Assembly: GCA_040285825.1 (NCBI GenBank)
Contig: JAUPSS010000004.1
Coordinates: 2,522,550 to 2,586,549 of the forward strand
From: Eukaryota sp. TZLM1-RC
Lineage: Eukaryota > Metamonada: BaSk clade
Length of the DNA: 64,000 nt
Direction of reading: 5' to 3'
A program made the position numbers and the translations under genes. The notes under the pieces are model-generated. The model did not search any database, had not been told where the DNA came from, and saw nothing but the letters and a program-made list of their open reading frames with translations. This document shows positions 41,327 through 50,768 of this stretch, one piece after another. Position 1 is the first letter of the stretch, and each line of letters begins with the position of its first letter.

Positions 41327-44221
41327 ATGACGACCTTCCAGTTTCCTCACTCTACACTTGCTGAGGGTCTATACCACAACCAAGACTTCCACGATGTTGT
41401 GCTGGTCTACAAACATCATGACTTTCCTGTCCATCGTGCTGTTGTTTCCCTCTTCTCACGCTATCTCAGTCAAATGTTTGTTCTCCCTTTCTCAGATCGC
41501 CTACTCTACCGCGTAGACCTTGATGATCTCCCTGTTGATGTTCGTCTTTTCAGACAGTTCCTCGACTCCCTTTACTGCCAACCATTGTCCATCACTAAGG
41601 AGAATGCATTTGACCTCTATTACATTGCAGAATTCTTCAAGGTTGAGCAAATTAAATCAAACACTTTTTCATTCATTCAAAACCTTTCACCGCCTGATCT
41701 TTGCCACGTCATCGCACGTGCCGATGATTGCTTTCATACTACCTTTATTAAGGAATGTTGCCCTTTGTTGGACAAGCAAACTCTTGTTGAACCACTTCCT
41801 TTAAAAGAAGAAACTTTTTGGACTTTGTCAAAGTTTTTAAAGACTAGTTGTTCAATTAAATGGCTACTTACTTCACTAGTGAAGTCGTTCATTGATTGTT
41901 GTATTGAAGTTTCAGATGTGGAAACAGTATTTCGAAATTCAATCAATTTGATTAAGGAAATTGACCTTGATTTTATCTGGAAAGAAGTTGTTCAAAATCT
42001 CGAGAAATATGAAGAAATGACACGTGTACTTTTGGACTTTTGTTTCTCAATGATCCCAATCAATTCTAACCCCAACACGTCATCATGTGCTAACATGACG
42101 TCATCATATGGTTGTAATACCAATATTAGAAATGATTTTTTGTTTTGGATGTTGATAACTGCTAATAGATTAGAATCCAATCAAATTGATCGATTGGTGA
42201 AGGAAATTCCTGCTGTTTTTGATCTAGGTCAACGTGATTCTGCTCATTTCACACCTTCTACTTTAATCAAACTCTGTAGTCAACTAAAGTCAATCGATCA
42301 CGTGATGTGGTTGATTAAAAGTTTTGTGGAATCTTTTGTCAAAAGTAGTGATTTTTCACCAGAACAGGTCAAAAATGTCTTGAGTTTGCTTGAAGTCAAG
42401 GATATTCCTCTAAATTTTGTCTATTTTGAGCTTTTTGTTCCATTGAAAAGTTTTAATTCTTTATCGTTGGTTTTAATTGAATTTTCCATCAATTGTTTCA
42501 ATTTGATACAAGTAATTAATTCTAATTCAAATTGGTTGGTAGAGACAATTCAATTAGTTGATAATAACGATTTTAATTTGGATGATTTAGGAAGTTTTCT
42601 TCCAAAATTCAAAGTTATTAATGCTAGTCCTATTCCAATTAAAGCCAAAACCTTTATAAAATTAAAAGGTGACGCTTCCAATCATTTTGAAACTGATTAT
42701 TGGCTTCTTCAATCATTGGTCACATCATACAAGAAACTTTCCAATCACAATCAATCAGATTCTGATTGGAGTGTTGAAATTTTCCGCGAATGTTTGTATC
42801 TGTTTGATTTTGAAAATTTTACATTTGCAGATCTAAACCAAATTTTAGCTATTCCGCTTAAGTCTTGTACAGAGCTTTATTCAGTTATGTTTCCGTTCCA
42901 TATTGACATTATTGTACCTAAGGGATATTATGAATTTACTGAAATCTCTTTCAAAAGAATGAAAATACAATTACGCGAAGAAGAAATTTCAAGGGTTTTA
43001 AGTTCTAAGTTTTGTCAAGTTTTTCAATTCAAAATGATTGGGAATGTGATTGATTTGCGGGAAACTTCATTGAGCGTTGATTTAATTGATGCTTCTATCA
43101 ATGATGATTTCACTAATGTGTCTAAATTTATTCCATTTATTAATGCAATCCATGATGAAGATTTTCAAAAAGATTTATTAGGACTTTTTTTACAAATGGC
43201 CAATGAATTTACTATCAAAGAGTTTGAAAAAGTAGTTGCATTTGCTGACTCAATTAATTGTGAAGATCGATCAATTTTGAGTAGAGTCCAGATAACAGCA
43301 GCTGAATCAATCAATCTTTCTGCTTTTGACCGATTACTCAATTTGTCAATTAAATATCAAAACTTTTCTCTTTTTAATTCCGTTATTTCTTTATTTAATT
43401 TCACTTCAAAGCCCAAAGTGTTTGGCATTCCTCAAAATCTTTTATTTGGTTTAAAACAACAGGAATTCATGAATCAAAATAAGGATATTTGGTTAAAGCA
43501 TGTGCTGAAAAACTCTTGCAATTCAAATTCAACTGAATTAGATACTATTACTACACAGTTATTTGGTCAAAGTATTTTATTTGAAGAATTACCTACACCA
43601 CCACTTAGGATTTGTTTGTGGGCTCACAATCTTCAACTTAATGATACCACCAGAAAAATTCAAAAAGGATTTAGGCAAAATTGGCCTAATATCGAGGTTG
43701 AAATTACCTCCGATTATCGCCCCAGTTTGAACAACATCAATAACTTTGATGTTTTTATGCATAATAGTAGTCACTGTTCAATTCAAGGCAGACTACTTGA
43801 ACAAATAGTAGAAGCAGGCAAAGGCTTGGTTCTGTTTAGTTGTGATGGATACAACATCGGGGGTGATTTTAAATATGGAGCATTCAAGGGTTTGAGACGT
43901 TGGAAGGACCTTGAGTCTTACACTAATCTGGGCAACTCTAACCAAAATGATTTAATTATGAAATCTGTAAACTCTTTTTCTTGTAAAGTTGTTGCAGAGT
44001 ACACTTCCATTAACCCCGAATTTCAAACAGTTGTAAGCTTGGAAAATGGAGATCCTTTGGTGTTGAAGAGTGAATATAACAAAAGTAGAGTGGTGGATTT
44101 CTATTCAAATGGTCATAGTAATGATTGTCCTTTGAGTTTTTCTTCGGGGTGGCAAAGCTCTTCAGATGGTCATTTGTTGCTAGCAAATTCAATAGTTTGG
44201 GCTTCTGGAAGAGATGAGTAA
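41327..44221 (+). CDS. BTB/POZ protein with C-terminal amidotransferase-like domain
   Basis: 964 aa. Residues about 12-120: BTB domain (DFHDVVLVYKHHDFPVHRAV, VSLFSRYLSQMFVLPFSD, FLDSLYCQPLSI), the adaptor fold that recruits substrates to Cullin-3 E3 ligases. 120-260 is BACK-like helical sequence (NTFSFIQNLSPPDLCHVIAR). The large middle (about 260-750) is helical with no domain I know. 758-964 is the same domain as the end of the RING/B-box protein: PLRICLWAHNL, FDVFMHNSSH, IVEAGKGLVLFSCDG, VVSLENGDPLVLKS, LLLANSIVWASG. The pattern G-K-G-L-V-x-F and the final strand resemble ThuA/amidotransferase-type folds, but no catalytic Cys is visible. One exon, ATG 41327. Confidence 0.85.
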   Translation: MTTFQFPHSTLAEGLYHNQDFHDVVLVYKHHDFPVHRAVVSLFSRYLSQMFVLPFSDRLLYRVDLDDLPVDVRLFRQFLDSLYCQPLSITKENAFDLYYIAEFFKVEQIKSNTFSFIQNLSPPDLCHVIARADDCFHTTFIKECCPLLDKQTLVEPLPLKEETFWTLSKFLKTSCSIKWLLTSLVKSFIDCCIEVSDVETVFRNSINLIKEIDLDFIWKEVVQNLEKYEEMTRVLLDFCFSMIPINSNPNTSSCANMTSSYGCNTNIRNDFLFWMLITANRLESNQIDRLVKEIPAVFDLGQRDSAHFTPSTLIKLCSQLKSIDHVMWLIKSFVESFVKSSDFSPEQVKNVLSLLEVKDIPLNFVYFELFVPLKSFNSLSLVLIEFSINCFNLIQVINSNSNWLVETIQLVDNNDFNLDDLGSFLPKFKVINASPIPIKAKTFIKLKGDASNHFETDYWLLQSLVTSYKKLSNHNQSDSDWSVEIFRECLYLFDFENFTFADLNQILAIPLKSCTELYSVMFPFHIDIIVPKGYYEFTEISFKRMKIQLREEEISRVLSSKFCQVFQFKMIGNVIDLRETSLSVDLIDASINDDFTNVSKFIPFINAIHDEDFQKDLLGLFLQMANEFTIKEFEKVVAFADSINCEDRSILSRVQITAAESINLSAFDRLLNLSIKYQNFSLFNSVISLFNFTSKPKVFGIPQNLLFGLKQQEFMNQNKDIWLKHVLKNSCNSNSTELDTITTQLFGQSILFEELPTPPLRICLWAHNLQLNDTTRKIQKGFRQNWPNIEVEITSDYRPSLNNINNFDVFMHNSSHCSIQGRLLEQIVEAGKGLVLFSCDGYNIGGDFKYGAFKGLRRWKDLESYTNLGNSNQNDLIMKSVNSFSCKVVAEYTSINPEFQTVVSLENGDPLVLKSEYNKSRVVDFYSNGHSNDCPLSFSSGWQSSSDGHLLLANSIVWASGRDE

Positions 44222-44429
44222 TAAACTTGACTTTTTCCTTATTTTTAATTTGAATTATTTCGCTTTATAACATTGTTTTTTCTTTATATTTTGTATTTCA
44301 AACAGAGTTAACTTTCCTGAATGTGAAATAAAGAAGAGGAAAATATATAATTTACAGCTTTGCAAGACTGCTAAAGTTGCAATACAGGATCATTTGGTGG
44401 GAAAAACTAGTTTTCAACCTTCAAAAAAT

Positions 44430-44960
44430 GATTTAAAAACTACTTTGAAAGCAAGCAACTATTCTGAGTGGAAGATTATGAAAAGCACTGAAAAATACTT
44501 GACATTTACTGGACACAAATACAAAGGTACGTCAAGGAACAGTATGTGAGTAGGACGAAGCCTATCCCCAACATGATACTGGATACTCATTGCAATTGGA
44601 TTTACAATAATAAGTGGTACATAACCTGATTCTGATAGAGGGAAAATGTATGGTTGGTCAATTGCTGTAATATCAGAATAGTGAGCAGCTGAGGCAAATT
44701 GATCTTCAACTGTTGAAATGTCTCATTGTAATTGGTTTCAGATTCTATTCTTCTTTGGTATTTCTGCCTAACGGCATCACTTGAACGCAATGATTAATTT
44801 TTGGATTTGAGCTTCTTTGGATTAACACGTTCAAAGATCCTCAATAAGTCAGACTCACAATTGTTGTCAACGTTGACAGATGACTGCAGTTGTTATCATC
44901 ATTTTCTTCCGCTTCCTACATTTGAGAAAAAAGGTCACACTAAATGTAGGTTCAAATTGT
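44430..44960 (-). other. Coding-like minus-strand stretch, frame-broken, unidentified
   Basis: In order on the minus strand: DLLRIFERVNPKKLKSKN, stop, RSSDAVRQKYQRRIESE, then in another frame STVEDQFASAAHYSDITA and YIFPLSESGYVPLIIVNP, with further open sequence to about 44460. The pieces have natural protein composition and follow one another, but need frame changes. It could be a pseudogene or a gene with more of the tiny introns seen elsewhere here. A 25-nt GTGTGA...TGTAG candidate lies near 44914-44938. No family recognised. Confidence 0.35.
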
Positions 44961-45062
44961 GAAAAGCACTGATGTTGGTGAATAAAATGAACTTTTCAAA
45001 TAGACTATACGATGTTGACAGACATAAAAAGAAAACTTTATATTTACAAAAAAGCTATTCTT

Positions 45063-45434
45063 CTAATTGCGAGGTAGAGGAGAAATTCCAAGGTATTCAG
45101 AGCTTTCTACAGAATAATTGCTGGAGAGATCTCTAAAGACTTCCATGCGGAAGTGTTTTCCCATACCGTCCCCAGTGGGAAGGGCAAGGTGGATACGATA
45201 GATGATTCCGGCAACAACCTTCATTTGAACGGAGAGAACTTCGAAATCATTCATCTTGTACGTCTCTCCACTGCCAGCAGCAATGTGTGAAACACAAGCT
45301 TGAACAGCCTTGAAGACATAAGGATCTTCCAAATCTACTTGACGGTGGGGACTGAAAGCTCCTGGCATGGAGTCAGATTCTGGAGTGGCTAAAGCGACAG
45401 CTAGTAGCAGAAAAACTAAATAGAAGGTCTTCAT
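45063..45434 (-). CDS. Secreted cystatin-like cysteine protease inhibitor
   Basis: 123 aa from ATG 45434. A signal peptide MKTFYLVFLLLAVALA (1-16) precedes the mature region. About 35-110 is a cystatin fold: helix DPYVFKAVQACVSHIAAGSG, then SVQMKVVAGIIYRIHLAL, where V-V-A-G is the inhibitory loop (Q-x-V-x-G; the Gln sits two residues earlier here), then FRMEVFRDLSSN. Cystatins block papain-like proteases; a secreted form may act in vacuoles or outside the cell. The upstream in-frame extension to 45527 is hydrophilic and would overlap DNAAF4, so the signal-peptide Met is chosen. The divergent DNAAF4 gene starts 50 bp away. Confidence 0.75.
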   Translation of the reverse strand: MKTFYLVFLLLAVALATPESDSMPGAFSPHRQVDLEDPYVFKAVQACVSHIAAGSGETYKMNDFEVLSVQMKVVAGIIYRIHLALPTGDGMGKHFRMEVFRDLSSNYSVESSEYLGISPLPRN

Positions 45435-45484
45435 GATGATGCAAGAAACTGAATGTTTTATCTTTTGCGACTCCATTCTCTCAA

Positions 45485-46855
45485 ATGCTAACCCCAACTT
45501 ATTCAGTTTCCCAAACACTTTCTTCAATAGATGTCATTGTTGACCTTCCATCAGTGTCTACTAAAAACATAGATGTCATAATATCAGATTTTGTGGTTAA
45601 AGTAAATGCACCACCTTATGCACTTTTGTTGGATCTTCCTCATAAGGTTTCTCTAACCAAATCTTTCTTCAAATGTAGTCCTGGTGAAGCAATAATATCT
45701 TTAGAAAAACTATCTCGTCAATACTGGCCATACGTACATATTCCTGAGAAAGAACTTTCCAAAAAAGGACGCAGTGCTCGACGAGATGCTTCAATGGAAC
45801 GCTACCTACAACACGTTCAAGAAATTGCAAAATCTAATGAATCTTCATCTGCTCAACACTCAAGAGAACTGCTCAACAAACAATGGCAGCTCCAGAAAGA
45901 AGAGAGAAAAAGGACGGAGAAGTTGGTGAAGGAACGACAACAGGAGCTAAGTTCTAAACTAACTTCCTTCTCTGACTCCATGGACAAGGCCTCTGTACAA
46001 ACTCAACAAATTAGTACTGAGGATGTTGAAGAAGCGCCTGTTCGGAAGTCTATTTCTATCTCCGTTCAACTTACACCATCAGGTAGCATTGGATCACGTG
46101 AAGAGCGACCAGAAACTTATTTTAAACCCGGTCAACAATTTGACAGTCAGATTGATGCCTTGATTGAGAGGGCTAGGAATCTAATTACTGGAGGTGACTT
46201 AGTGTCAGCTTTAAATGTGACAAGTTCAGCTTTGGCTAAGGAACCTTTTTCTTTGAGTGTTTTGGATTTAAGATCTGAAATTAATTTGAAATTAAATAAA
46301 AAAGATCAGTGTTTGGCTGATATAAGTACAGCTTTGAGTAATATAAAAGAGGAGGAGTTTTTAACCCCCAATCAAAAGGTCGTTATTGGTCGTCTTTATG
46401 AGCGTCAGTCAAATGTTTTGATGGATAAACATCAGCTTTTTGAGTCATGGAAAGCTATTTTTAATTCAATTAAGTACTTTGATGAGTCCAATATGATCGA
46501 GTCTGAAAAAGAAAAAGTCCGAATTACTTACAGGGATCGATCTTTTTATTGTGCAGATTCGCTACTATCACTAGGTAGAAAGTATTTAGTGGCTGACAAG
46601 TTTGATGAAGCTATTTCGGTTTTCAAAGAATGTATTGAAATTGGTCAGAAATGTGGTAAAAATGTCGGGGAATTGGGTTCTTTAGCGTGGTTGAATCTTT
46701 TATATGCACTAATTAAGCTCCACGAATTCGAAAAGGCTGCCATAGAGTTGAGTTTATTTGAAGAATCTAAATTATTCAAGTATTTACCCAATGAACACTT
46801 TTCAGTATTAGAAAGCAGAAAGCAATTGTTGGACATATTATTGGTTAGAGTTTGA
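45485..46855 (+). CDS. DNAAF4: Dynein axonemal assembly factor 4-like (DYX1C1)
   Basis: 456 aa. Residues 1-85: CS domain like p23 (VSQTLSSIDVIVDLPSVS, KVNAPPYALLLDLP, SLEKLSRQYWPYV), which docks on Hsp90. 100-170: charged linker typical of this family (ERYLQHVQEI, QLQKEERKRTEKL). About 185-210: ISISVQLTPSGS and a conserved RPETYF region equivalent to the family's I-x-x-x-F-T-P-R motif. 220-456: helical, TPR-like. DNAAF4 preassembles axonemal dyneins. Start MLTPTYSVSQ at ATG 45485. The end of the gene converges on the kinase gene 380 bp downstream. Confidence 0.82.
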   Translation: MLTPTYSVSQTLSSIDVIVDLPSVSTKNIDVIISDFVVKVNAPPYALLLDLPHKVSLTKSFFKCSPGEAIISLEKLSRQYWPYVHIPEKELSKKGRSARRDASMERYLQHVQEIAKSNESSSAQHSRELLNKQWQLQKEERKRTEKLVKERQQELSSKLTSFSDSMDKASVQTQQISTEDVEEAPVRKSISISVQLTPSGSIGSREERPETYFKPGQQFDSQIDALIERARNLITGGDLVSALNVTSSALAKEPFSLSVLDLRSEINLKLNKKDQCLADISTALSNIKEEEFLTPNQKVVIGRLYERQSNVLMDKHQLFESWKAIFNSIKYFDESNMIESEKEKVRITYRDRSFYCADSLLSLGRKYLVADKFDEAISVFKECIEIGQKCGKNVGELGSLAWLNLLYALIKLHEFEKAAIELSLFEESKLFKYLPNEHFSVLESRKQLLDILLVRV

Positions 46856-47235
46856 AGTTTTCTATATTCCCTTTTTAATTTGATTTTTTTTAATTTTACC
46901 TGCATTTTATTCGTAAACAGTTTCTCAATATCCCAAGTCAATATAGTTTGTAATTTTGGTTTTTCTTTCTAAACACCGTTTTAACTCATATTTTAACTTC
47001 GTTATTCTACGGATACATGTTCAGAAGTGTCATGTTAATATATTTTTTGTATTGAAGTACAACACAAATAAAATAAACTCAGAACTAATTATTAATTATG
47101 ATAAATTAATTATTCACACAATCCTTGTTCACTTTTTCTTGCTTCTATTCTCAGATAGATGTATAAACATTGTACTTTCCGGTACTTAAAAATACAAACT
47201 GGTACATTTGGCCTACAATCACTCAATTTGACAAC
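46856..47235. other. Intergenic between convergent DNAAF4 and kinase genes
   Basis: AT-rich sequence of 380 bp shared by the 3' flanks of two convergent genes. No gene seen. Confidence 0.4.
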
Positions 47236-50200
47236 TTATTCACCCCCAAAATCCACACCCCTAACACCAACGTGCAACTTAGACCGAAGCAACCTCTGTT
47301 TCTTTGCTTTAAATGTACCAGAACAATTCGAAAACAAGGGTCCTATTTCAACATCAAACTTTTGTTCTTCATTGAAAGTTACAAAAAAATATTGGTCTTC
47401 ATTAAAATTATCTAATCGATAGTATAGTTCACAGTTTCCCCAATTAACTAATTCCTTGTTGGATTTATGTTTGCTAACTGTCATTATAAAATAAAGCTCT
47501 TTTTTGTCAGAAGTGGGGAAATTGGTGATTTGGGAAGAAAAACTATTGGGAACATTTGAGCTTCTACTGAATGATTTACCATCAACAGATGCAGAGAGCG
47601 GTGAACTATTTACTGATTTTAGTGATTGAATCCTGGAACGCAATACATTGCGAGTTGAAGAACCATTTATTTCGCCAGAATGTGAATGAGAAGGTGAACC
47701 TGTAGATGAACTGATTCGCTGATTGCTATTCAGATTTGCAGACGATTGAATATGTTGCTTCAAAGCAGCGTTTTCACCATCCAACTGATCCATTTTCTCA
47801 TTTAATTCAGATAATTTGGTTGATTGATGTTGAGATTGATTTAATAATTCCTCATATTCAAGTCTAAGACTTTGGTGACCGTCCTCACCATCCCGTTGAG
47901 TTTTGGGTTCAATTGCTTTAATTCTTTCAAGTTCCTTTCTCAATCTCAAATTTGAATCCACTACGGAATCAATGTAACGACCTTTGATTTCAAGAGACGC
48001 TTCCAAAGTTTTGATACTGTTCATGTACACTGTTGATGAAGACTCTTTCTCTTGCAAACGGAGTGACATGTTGCACACTTGTTTTTCCATTTCTGAAACT
48101 TTCACTTTTAAAGACTCATTTTCCTTCTTGAGGGGATTTATCTGGTGATGAAGTTCACGATTTTCATCAACCAACCCCTCATTCCTTTCACAAGACTCAT
48201 TGTATTGAGAATGGAGTTTGATTTGACTGTCAAGAGAATCATTGAGAGCCCTATGTTGTTCTTCCAATTCGGAAATGTGGCTTTTTTGAATTTCATTTTT
48301 CTGATTTAAATCTTCAATTAAACTCACCAAATCACATTTCTCTTCTTTTAGTTTCTTTAAAGTATTTGAATAATTTTCGTTTTGTGTTTTAAATGTCTTC
48401 ACTTCTGCTAAATGATCTGAACGTAATTCAGCAAAGGAGACTTCAGCTGCTTTAATTGATTGGCAAAGTTCAACATTTTCAGTAGTTTTTGATTCCAATT
48501 GAGTTTGTAATTGCAACAAGCTGTGGTTCAACCTTTGATTATCAATATTTAATTTCTTTATCTGGGCTTCCAACTGAGATATCTTAGTTTCTAATTCACT
48601 AAGGCTTGACGGATCAATAGTGGAATTCAGCTCAAAATTGAATTGTTTCAATTGTTGATTTTCCGTTTAAAAGTTTTTCATTTGCTTCTTCCTTAGTTTT
48701 GAAAGATTCTTCCAGCTGCTGAATGTCGTGTGAATGGCGTTTCTTTAAATCAGTATTAATATCTTCCAAACTTTGACATTTTGTTTTAACTTGTGTATTA
48801 TCTTGCTTCAATAAATCAATTTCCCTTTTCAAAGATTCAACAATATCCTTAGTGAGACTGAATTCTGCTGATATAATGTTGAGATTTTCCAATTGATGAG
48901 TTAATTGCTGCTTTTCGTTGTTTAATTGAATTAATTTCCTTTCCTGATCGCCATTAAGTTGATTTAATTCTTGGTTTTGTTTGTTTAATGATTCTTTTTC
49001 ACTGATCAAAGCCTTAATATTGTCTTTACCCGTTTTTAATTCCTTTGAATGTTCACTGATTTTAGCAGCACATTGTTGCACTTCATCTAGTAATTTATTA
49101 ATAGTACTCTGCATTCTTTGTTTTTCTGTATCTAATTCCTTGATTCGTGCATTAAATTCATCTTTTTTGTTAATAGAATCTGCTTTCAATCTATCGTAGC
49201 AAGCTTGAACATTGGAAATTTTACCTTCACCTTCATTGATAAGTGTTTGATTTTGGGCAAGTTTATCGTTAAGGACCGAAATTTCATCATTTTTACCATT
49301 CAATTCATTGGTTAAATCGGTAATTCTTTTCTGTAAATGTTTGGTGGATTCAAGAGATGAACTTTCTTGGTTGGTCAACTTTTGATTTAATTCCTTGTTG
49401 TCATTTTTCAGTGAGTCATTAATGCCATTAATTCGGCTTAATTCTTCTTGGAGTTGTTGGTTTTCTTGTTTAAGTTCATTTTCTAGAACAACAACACGCG
49501 GAACAACCTCCAAATTTTCATCAAGATTACCATCATTGATCTCTTCTTCATCAGAGGAACTGTCACTAAGGATCAATAAACCTGAACGCTTTCCTGAACG
49601 CGTATTTTCTATAATATTACCATGAATAGTTTGAATTGAATTAATATGTCTTTTTAATTCCTCTTGTTTTTGAAATAGTTCATCGATTTTGGAATTCGAA
49701 ATATTGATTTCACTTCTCAACTGATTGATTAATTGATCTCTATTGTTAATCTCTTGATCTTTGTGCTCCAAAATTTGGGACAATTCTTCAATTTTTAGAC
49801 AAAGATTAGACTTTTCCAGTGCTAGTTTTTGAATCAATTCAGCAGAATTTTGACAATTTTTCCTTGAATTTGGATTTATTTCATCTGGTAAAAGTGATTT
49901 TTCAGCTTGTTTTTCTAATAAACTCAAGGCTTCAATAATTTGATCAATTGTTGGTCTTTTTGAAGGTTCATTAGCTATGCAAGTATTAATCAAAATTTGC
50001 AAAACATCGGGAATTTTTTGATCAAATAATAGTTGTTTTTGATGAAATTTGGCTCCTAGAAAAGCTAATTGGGAATTTAAACCCTCAAAAGCTACATTAT
50101 TTGTGAGTAATTCATACAAAATTACACCAATAGAATAAACATCAGAAGCTTTGGTGATGCTATTATCAAAGACCTCCAAAGCGGCATATTTGGGGGTAAA

Positions 50201-50689
50201 TGTCAAAGAAGTGGAATTAGCAGTGTGATCAGCAATTACTCTGGAAGTACCAAAGTCAGCGAGTCGAATTTGGCCATTTACGAGCAAGATGTTTTGTGGT
50301 TTGAGATCACCATGAACAACAGATTTGGAATGGAGGACCTTCATGGCACAGCAAAGCTCCTTCGCCATAGCGAGAGTGTGTTTGTTGAGAGAAGAGGGAA
50401 TAGTGAGAGATGAGGTGGCAAGCTCCATTACTATACCGATCTTGTCGTCAATGTAGGTGACTCCAAAGACACGGAGAATAGCGGGACTGTTCAACATGGA
50501 AAGGAGAGAGATTTCCTTCTTCAGTTTGGCTTTTCCTTCGTCAGGAAGGAAGACAAGTTTGATGGCGACAGCCAGGGAGAACCATTTGGCAGAGAACACA
50601 GAAGCAAAGCCTCCTTGACCAATCTTCTGCCCCAGTACAATGTCAGCAGGATCGATCTCAGGACATGAATGATCGGAGGGTGAAGACAT
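47236..50689 (-). CDS. Protein kinase with long coiled coil and C-terminal domain (single frameshift)
   Basis: The protein is about 1150 aa if one base is removed from a T4 run at about 48637-48641. The first frame, ATG 50689 to 48632, is 685 aa; the second (47236-48651, 471 codons) has only a TTG start and joins it after KSTIETIQF as ELNSTIDPSS. Residues 15-270: kinase domain with GQKIGQGGFASVFSAKW, VAIKLVF (ATP Lys), HGDLKPQNIL (catalytic loop with HGD where HRD is usual), LADFGTSRV and SDVYSIGVILYELLT. It resembles tyrosine-kinase-like Ser/Thr kinases. 290-900: long coiled coil (many Leu/Glu/Gln heptads). The last ~90 residues (YFIMTVSKHKSNKELVNWGN, YYRLDNFNEDQYFF) are an unidentified beta-rich end domain. 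Confidence 0.8.
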
Positions 50690-50759
50690 AATGAAGTGGT
50701 GCAGGTGAAGGCCTGAATTTTTCACCAATGATAGCCTTGGATAATATGCTTTATTGTAT

Positions 50760-50768
50760 TATAATTTA
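50760..50768 (+). repeat. MULE target-site duplication, left (TATAATTTA)
   Basis: The same 9 bases recur at 52535-52543. A 9-bp duplication is usual for Mutator-like elements. Confidence 0.85.
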
